A stretch of 21,677 nt of DNA, taken from contig MVQY01000054.1 in assembly GCA_002067325.1 (NCBI GenBank), forward strand, positions 1 through 21,677, written 5' to 3'. Shown here piece after piece: positions 14,422 through 21,677 of the stretch (position 1 is the first letter of the stretch; each line of letters begins with the position of its first letter). This DNA comes from Methanobacterium sp. PtaU1.Bin097. Its GTDB lineage: Archaea; Methanobacteriota; Methanobacteria; Methanobacteriales; Methanobacteriaceae. The position numbers and the translations under genes are program-made. The notes below the pieces were generated by a model. The model saw only the letters and a program-made list of their open reading frames with translations. It searched no databases and was not told the origin of the DNA.

Positions 14422-15654
14422 ATGACATATTTTCTAATTCATAACGGGACTCTTATCGATGGAACAGGAAAACCACCAGTTAATGATGCGGCCATATTAA
14501 TAAGAGATGATGTTATAGAATATGTCGGTCCTGAAGATCCTTTAAAACTTCCCGGCGTTAAAATCAGAAAAGTCGATGCAGATGGAGGTTTCCTGCTCCC
14601 TGGTTTTATAGACAGCCACCTCCACCTGATGGCCAACGGGTTTCACATGGAAGACACCATGTACAATCCATTATCCCTCTTCTTCTACAAGGGCGTGGAA
14701 AATATGCGCCGCACAGTCAACGCTGGGGTGACAACCGTAAGAGACGGCGGATTAGCAGATTATGGGGTGAAAATGGCCGTGGAAAAGGGTTTAATAACCG
14801 GGCCACGTATGCAGATCAGTGTTACTCCCCTATCTATAACCGGGGGGCACTTTGATTTCTGGCTTAAATCCGGCTTTGACATGAAAATATCCTACCCCGG
14901 ATTTCCAGACAGTATATGCGATGGGGTAGAAAACGTTCGAAGGAAAGTCAGGGAAATAATGCGTGCCGGTGCAGAGGTAATTAAAGTCATGGCCACCGGG
15001 GGAGTTATAAGCGCCAATGACAGCCCCGAACACCCCCAATTTTCTAAGGAAGAATTTAAAGTCATAATTGATGAAGCCCGGACCAGGGGACTTAAAACTA
15101 TGGCCCATGCCCACGGTACAGAAGGGATAAAAAATGCAGTGGAAGCAGGCATCGATTCAGTAGAACATGGAACCTACCTGGACAGGGAAGCCATAGATAT
15201 GATTCTGGAAAGGGAAGTCTATCTGGTCCCCACCCTGATCACCCAGCAGTTTAATAAAATAGCGGCTGAATCCGGATCTATACCAGAGTATGGTGTTGAT
15301 GACGCCATAAGGATCGCAGATATCCACAAAAAAAATATGGAGAAAGCCTACAAAGCAGGGGTAACCCTGCTCATGGGCACCGACTGCGGAGTGATAGAAC
15401 ACGGAGTCAACCTCCAGGAACTAGGTTTTTTATGTGAGATAGGTATGACGCCCATGGAAGCCATAATGTCCGGAACAAAGATAGCCGCTGAACGACTGGG
15501 ATGGCAGGATAAAATAGGTACCCTGGAGGCGGGAAAACTGGCAGACATCGTGATAAGCAAAACAGACCCCCTCTCCGATATTAACTCACTGGGCAACCCA
15601 AATAACATTAGAATGGTATTGAAAGAGGGTAAAATAATTAAAGATTTCTTATAA
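14422..15654 (+). CDS. Metal-dependent amidohydrolase (imidazolonepropionase/prolidase-like)
   Basis: The 410-residue TIM-barrel hydrolase belongs to the amidohydrolase superfamily. Numbered from ATG 14422, the binuclear metal set is HLH (66-68), Lys188 in VIKVMATGG (probably carbamylated), His in the AHAHG segment (229-231), His249 in EHGTY and Asp321 in GTDCG. The KVMATGG and MAHAHG motifs place it with the imidazolonepropionase-like and Xaa-Pro dipeptidase/carboxypeptidase-like group, whose members often hydrolyse amides or dipeptides. The substrate cannot be read from sequence. I chose the second in-frame ATG because GAGATGAT (7 of 8 to the consensus) is well spaced before it; the first ATG at 14413 would add three residues. 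No histidine-degradation genes are nearby, which argues against a hutI role. Confidence 0.85.
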   Translation: MTYFLIHNGTLIDGTGKPPVNDAAILIRDDVIEYVGPEDPLKLPGVKIRKVDADGGFLLPGFIDSHLHLMANGFHMEDTMYNPLSLFFYKGVENMRRTVNAGVTTVRDGGLADYGVKMAVEKGLITGPRMQISVTPLSITGGHFDFWLKSGFDMKISYPGFPDSICDGVENVRRKVREIMRAGAEVIKVMATGGVISANDSPEHPQFSKEEFKVIIDEARTRGLKTMAHAHGTEGIKNAVEAGIDSVEHGTYLDREAIDMILEREVYLVPTLITQQFNKIAAESGSIPEYGVDDAIRIADIHKKNMEKAYKAGVTLLMGTDCGVIEHGVNLQELGFLCEIGMTPMEAIMSGTKIAAERLGWQDKIGTLEAGKLADIVISKTDPLSDINSLGNPNNIRMVLKEGKIIKDFL

Positions 15655-15714
15655 TCCAATTTATTTACCAGAAAAGAACCAATGGATAACTTCTGAATAA
15701 ATTTACAAATTAGG

Positions 15715-16056
15715 TTAATCCAGTACATTTAAATAGATCTTATGCTTGCAGTATCTTTCTCCCCAATCACATAGAGCCTCTAAAATTGGTAAAACTGATT
15801 TACCTTTCTCAGTAAGGGAATATTCTACTTTAGGAGGAACTTCTGCGTAAACTTTACGATGAACTAATTCATCTTTTTCCAATTCACGAAGCTGTTTAGT
15901 TAACATACGATGAGTGATAGAAGATAATGTCCTGTTAATTTCACCAAATCGTAATGTATCCTTTCTTAGAGCCCAAAGTATCAAAGGTTTCCATTTACCC
16001 TCTATTTCATTGACTGCAGCGCATACCGGGCAACAGTATTCTTTAGTTTCATTCAT
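15715..16056 (-). CDS. HxlR-family winged-helix regulator with CCPVC N-terminus
   Basis: The 113-residue DNA-binding protein has the HxlR winged helix, with WKPLILWAL (22-30), FGEINRTL (37-44) and the recognition region ITHRMLTKQLRELE (47-60). The wing PPKVEYSLTEKG (74-85) follows. HxlR proteins often sense electrophiles or redox state through an N-terminal Cys. Here C8, C9 and C12 form CCPVC, with two more at C96 and C103, enough for metal binding or disulfide switching. ATG 16056 is preferred to the upstream in-frame GTG at 16065. It is divergent from copA with a dyad at its predicted transcription start, so a role in controlling the copper genes is plausible but inferred. Confidence 0.87.
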   Translation of the reverse strand: MNETKEYCCPVCAAVNEIEGKWKPLILWALRKDTLRFGEINRTLSSITHRMLTKQLRELEKDELVHRKVYAEVPPKVEYSLTEKGKSVLPILEALCDWGERYCKHKIYLNVLD

Positions 16057-16096
16057 AAAATCCACATCAAAATATTGATTTAGGGGCTGGTACAGA

Positions 16097-16108
16097 ATAG
16101 TGTACTAT
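16097..16108. promoter_or_regulatory. Dyad ATAGT-GT-ACTAT, probable HxlR operator
   Basis: The five-base arms ATAGT (16097-16101) and ACTAT (16104-16108) flank a GT centre. A wider TACA-N6-TGTA symmetry (16091-16104) overlaps it. On the minus strand a TATA box (TATTTAAA) at about 16132-16140 puts the regulator's start near 16108, within the dyad, so autorepression is likely. Known HxlR-type sites such as YodB's are TACT/AGTA-like dyads of similar size. Confidence 0.5.
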
Positions 16109-16131
16109 GTAACTTCTACTTCTCTACTCTG

Positions 16132-16140
16132 TTTAAATAT
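16132..16140 (-). promoter_or_regulatory. TATA box of the HxlR gene
   Basis: The minus strand reads ATATTTAAA, about 80 nt before the regulator's ATG. It predicts a transcription start at the dyad 16097-16108. Confidence 0.45.
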
Positions 16141-16257
16141 TAATTAAGTTATTATATAGATTTAGGTGGGCGTAAAGATTATATTACAAAATTAAAAATT
16201 CAATGTGAATTTTTATCGAGGGTAAATTTTTTTCTGAAGGGTTAAAGAGGCTATCTA

Positions 16258-18705
16258 ATGGCAAACTCATCCAAAAAAAAGGCAAAAATAAAGATTTCAG
16301 GAATGAACTGTGCTTCCTGTGCGCTTAACGTTGAAAAATCACTCAACAACCTGAAAGGTGTAGAAGAAGCTCAGGTGAACCTGAACACAGAAGAAGCAGA
16401 TGTAAATTACGACCCAGATAAATTAAATTTACGGGAACTGGAAAATGCCGTAGAAAAAGCAGGTTATGGTGTTGTAAACGAAAAAGTAACTATCAAAGTG
16501 GGCGGCATGAGCTGCGCTATGTGTGTGAAGGCCATAGGAGATGTTCTGGGTAAATTAGATGGAATAAGCCAGGTAAACGTTAACTTGGCATCAGAAAAGG
16601 CCTATGTGACTTATAACCCTAAAGTTACCACCATACAGGATATGAGGGAAGCCATAGAAGATTTAGGATACCAGTATCTGGGGATAGAAGGGGAAGAAAC
16701 AGAAGACCTTGAAGAAAAACTTAGAAAAGAGGATTTAAAGGGAAAAAAGAACAGAATTATAGTTGGTTTTACCGTATCAATTCCCCTCTTATTCCTGATG
16801 TATTCTAACGTGATGTTACCCATCCCCATGCCCTACTTCATGCTTATTGTAACTGTAATCCCCTTCATCTACGTGAGCTATCCCATATTCATCGCAGCCT
16901 CCAGATCGCTTAGAAATGGCCTTTTGGATATGGATGTTATGTACTCCCTGGGAATTGGAGTGGCATTTATTTCAAGTATCCTGGGCACCTTCCAGGTCGT
17001 GCTCACACCAGAATTCATGTTTTACGAGACTGCATTAATGCTGGCGGCATTCCTCATGTTGGGGCGATACTTAGAAGCCCGGGCCAAGGGTAACACCTCA
17101 ACTGCGATAAAAAAACTCGTTGGAATGCAGCCGAAAACAGCCACCGTAATTCGCAATGACCAGGAACTGGAAGTCAAGATCGAGGAAGTAGAAACTGGTG
17201 ACCTGGTATTGGTAAAGCCTGGTGAGAAAATCCCGGCAGATGGGGTAGTGGAAGAGGGTGAAAGCTACGTTGATGAATCAGCCATCACCGGAGAACCAGT
17301 ACCCGTCCATAAAAACCCGGGAGAAAATGTTGTGGGCGGAACCATCAACCAGAATGGTGTGCTGAAATTCAGGGCAACCAGGATAGGTAAAGACACGGTC
17401 CTGGCCCAGATCATAAAACTGGTGGAAGTAGCTCAGGGATCCAAACCACCGGTACAGAGAATCGCTGACAGGGCAGTGACCTATTTCATCCCCACCATCC
17501 TTACAATCGCATTAATCTCCTTTATAGTGTGGTATTTTATACTGGGAAGCACCCTGCTTTTCGGACTAACCGTACTCATCTCCATATTGGTAGTGGCCTG
17601 TCCCTGTGCTTTAGGCCTGGCCACCCCCACCGCAGTTACGGTGGGCATTGGTCGGGGTGCAGAACTGGGGATACTGGTAAAAAACGGTGAAGCACTGGAG
17701 GTATCAGAAAAAATAAGCACAGTCCTCTTCGATAAAACAGGAACCCTTACCAAGGGAAAACCAGAGGTAACCGATGTAGTGGCCAACGATCTATTGGCCA
17801 GTGAAACAGACCAAAATACCCTCTTAAAACTAGCGGCCAGTGTAGAGAAAAACTCTGAACACCCCCTGGCAGAAGCCGTGGTAAAGAAGGCAGAATCAGA
17901 GGGAATAGGACTTATAAAGACCAGTGAATTCACCAGTTTCGGTGGTAAAGGTGTGAAAGCCACCTTGGATGATGAGGAGGCAATAATCGGAAACAGACTG
18001 TTTTTTGAAGAAAACAACATCCAACTGACACCGGAAATCCAGGAAAACCTATTGAAACTTGAAAGTGAAGGTAAAACAGCCGTAATAATAGGCTCCAACC
18101 ATAAAGTTTTAGGATTAATTGCCGTGGCAGATACACTGAAAGACACCACCAAAAAGGCCTTACAGGAGTTAAGGAAGATGAAGCTCCAGGTGGCCATGAT
18201 CACCGGTGACAACGCCCGAACCGCAGAAGCCATAGCCAAGCAAATAGGGATAGAAAAGGTTATAAGCGAGGTTTTACCCCAGGACAAGGCTGCTGAAGTT
18301 AAAAAACTGCAGGATAAAGGTGAGATAGTGGCTTTTGTCGGGGACGGTATCAATGATGCCCCTGCCCTGGCCCAGGCAGATGTGGGTATAGCCATTGGAA
18401 GCGGTACAGACGTGGCAATAGAAAGCGGGGATATAGTGCTTATAAAGGATGATCTGCTGGATTCTGTAGCTGGTGTGCAGCTTTCTAAGAAGGTGATGGG
18501 CCGTATAAAACAGAATCTATTCTGGGCATTCGCCTACAACGCGGTGCTTATCCCGGTGGCGGCGGGTGTTCTTTACGCCCCATTTGGAATAACTTTCCGA
18601 CCGGAATATGCGGGACTGGCTATGGCATTGAGCTCAGTGACCGTGGTTAGCCTTTCCTTGATGCTTAAAAGATATCTCCCACCGGCTAAATTGTTGGATA
18701 AATAA
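16258..18705 (+). CDS. copA: Copper-translocating P1B-type ATPase
   Basis: CopA uses ATP to export Cu(I) across the cytoplasmic membrane. The 815-residue protein has two N-terminal HMA domains with GMNCASC (15-21) and GMSCAMC (83-89). Membrane helices follow from about 167. The actuator motif TGEP is at 344-347, the transport motif CPC at 448-450, the phosphorylation motif DKTGT at 492-496 and the nucleotide-binding HP at 535-536. The hinge GDGINDAP is near 695. The last two helices carry YN (about 760) and MxxSS (about 789), which with CPC indicate Cu(I)/Ag(I) rather than Zn or Co. The ATG follows GAGG. A YHS gene starts 43 nt downstream. Two HMA domains are common in Firmicutes and some methanogens. 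Confidence 0.96.
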   Translation: MANSSKKKAKIKISGMNCASCALNVEKSLNNLKGVEEAQVNLNTEEADVNYDPDKLNLRELENAVEKAGYGVVNEKVTIKVGGMSCAMCVKAIGDVLGKLDGISQVNVNLASEKAYVTYNPKVTTIQDMREAIEDLGYQYLGIEGEETEDLEEKLRKEDLKGKKNRIIVGFTVSIPLLFLMYSNVMLPIPMPYFMLIVTVIPFIYVSYPIFIAASRSLRNGLLDMDVMYSLGIGVAFISSILGTFQVVLTPEFMFYETALMLAAFLMLGRYLEARAKGNTSTAIKKLVGMQPKTATVIRNDQELEVKIEEVETGDLVLVKPGEKIPADGVVEEGESYVDESAITGEPVPVHKNPGENVVGGTINQNGVLKFRATRIGKDTVLAQIIKLVEVAQGSKPPVQRIADRAVTYFIPTILTIALISFIVWYFILGSTLLFGLTVLISILVVACPCALGLATPTAVTVGIGRGAELGILVKNGEALEVSEKISTVLFDKTGTLTKGKPEVTDVVANDLLASETDQNTLLKLAASVEKNSEHPLAEAVVKKAESEGIGLIKTSEFTSFGGKGVKATLDDEEAIIGNRLFFEENNIQLTPEIQENLLKLESEGKTAVIIGSNHKVLGLIAVADTLKDTTKKALQELRKMKLQVAMITGDNARTAEAIAKQIGIEKVISEVLPQDKAAEVKKLQDKGEIVAFVGDGINDAPALAQADVGIAIGSGTDVAIESGDIVLIKDDLLDSVAGVQLSKKVMGRIKQNLFWAFAYNAVLIPVAAGVLYAPFGITFRPEYAGLAMALSSVTVVSLSLMLKRYLPPAKLLDK

Positions 18706-18748
18706 TTTTAAAATCCAGTAGGAACATAAAAAATTAAGTGGTGATAGA

Positions 18749-18898
18749 ATGGCAGTAGATCCCATATGTAAAATGGAAGTAGATGAGAGAAAGACCAAAT
18801 GGTCCAGCTCATTCAAAGGTAAAAAATACTATTTCTGTGCTCCGGGTTGTTTGAAGGAGTTTGAAAAAAATCCGGAAAAATACGCGGAGAAGGATTAA
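18749..18898 (+). CDS. YHS-domain metal-binding small protein
   Basis: The 49-residue protein has a YHS/TRASH-like metal site: DPICKM (4-9) with Cys7, then KKYYFCAPGC (25-34) with Cys30 and Cys34, followed by a helix ending NPEKYAEKD. Such domains bind soft metals and are often encoded beside or fused to copper ATPases. Here the gene follows copA by 43 nt in the same direction, with a GGTGAT ribosome binding site 3 nt before the ATG. A cytoplasmic copper chaperone or buffer role for the CopA system is the best inference. It is too short to contain any other domain. Confidence 0.9.
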   Translation: MAVDPICKMEVDERKTKWSSSFKGKKYYFCAPGCLKEFEKNPEKYAEKD

Positions 18899-18970
18899 AG
18901 AGCAAACGTTAAATAATGGCCATTTGAAATTCAATTATAAATACCAAAAAAATTAAGGGGAGAATGGACG

Positions 18971-19123
18971 ATGGCATTATTTGATGATATAAAAAAGATG
19001 GCTAAAAAAGAACTGGACAAACAACTTAAAGATCCTGACAATAAAAAAAAGGCAGGAGACCTGTTTAAAAAGGAATTTAAGAAAAAGACTAAGAAGGAAT
19101 TTAAAAAGACCATTAAATTCTAA
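18971..19123 (+). CDS. Lysine-rich 50-residue protein, unknown function
   Basis: The frame starts MALFDDIKKMAKKELDK, contains a KDPDNKKKAGDLFKKEF stretch and ends KKTIKF. More than a third of its residues are Lys, with Phe spaced along a likely amphipathic helix; there is no Cys and no membrane segment. GGGGAGAA lies about 8 nt before the ATG, which supports a real gene. It follows the YHS gene by 72 nt and converges on lysK. It may be the last gene of the copper operon or an independent gene. A nucleic-acid or membrane-surface binding role would fit the charge, but nothing proves it. Confidence 0.55.
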   Translation: MALFDDIKKMAKKELDKQLKDPDNKKKAGDLFKKEFKKKTKKEFKKTIKF

Positions 19124-19190
19124 TTCTGTTCCCTTATTTTTATTCAGTTATGAATATCTAATTACCAGCTTATAACTTCTAACTAAATCG

Positions 19191-20774
<1,584 letters not shown>

Positions 20775-20908
20775 TTCAATTCACCTTCTGTTAAAAATAA
20801 AAAATGGAGTATTAAATAATTTTTTGTATAATAATTGATTTTTTATAAAAATAAATGAATAATAAAAAATGTTGGAAAATAATTTCCATTTCAATATGCT
20901 GGTTTTTT

Positions 20909-21677
<769 letters not shown>

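Noticed and set aside
17481..18395. Long 304-codon antisense frame inside copA
   Set aside because: It lies wholly within copA, has low-complexity Ser-rich composition and no ribosome binding site, and copA has all catalytic motifs in its own frame.

Overview
The window looks like chromosomal DNA from a methanogenic archaeon, most likely of the Methanobacteriales (Methanobacterium-like). The evidence is a D-family DNA polymerase large subunit, an archaeal Sec61-beta, a class I lysyl-tRNA synthetase, an aconitase-X-type small subunit of the archaeal mevalonate route, DUF5518 membrane proteins, TATA-type promoters, strong GGAGGTGA-type ribosome binding sites and AT-rich intergenic DNA. There are no rRNA or tRNA genes, CRISPR arrays, transposases or phage genes. 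Most genes are ordinary housekeeping.

Layout. 1-362: start of a leftward gene that runs off the window, with a perfect dyad over its probable transcription start, then unassigned DNA. 363-3358 (+): truD, then two adjacent genes encoding a CGSC (Cys-form UGSC) protein and its larger cysteine-rich partner. 3362-4034 (-): a yeast-type cytosine deaminase and a 42-residue small protein. 4119-9836 (-): anaerobic ribonucleotide reductase nrdD and DNA polymerase D large subunit polC. 10068-11669 (+): secG (Sec61-beta, 53 aa) and purB. 11816-14227: a threefold-repeat membrane protein, the mevalonate-phosphate dehydratase small subunit, and two leftward DUF5518 membrane proteins. 14422-15654 (+): an amidohydrolase.

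15715-19123: a probable copper locus. An HxlR-type regulator with a CCPVC N-terminus is divergent from a two-HMA copper ATPase (copA), which is followed by a 49-residue YHS metal-binding protein and a 50-residue lysine-rich protein. A dyad lies at the regulator's predicted transcription start. 19191-20774 (-): class I lysyl-tRNA synthetase with a TTG start. 20909-21677 (-): C-terminal part of thiC.

The least-described items are the CGSC redox pair, the HxlR-copA-YHS arrangement, and small genes of 42, 49 and 50 codons. Also worth attention are several clean inverted repeats at promoters, and a near-identical 20-mer repeated in front of polC and secG. Functions beyond family membership are inference from sequence reading alone; no database search was run.
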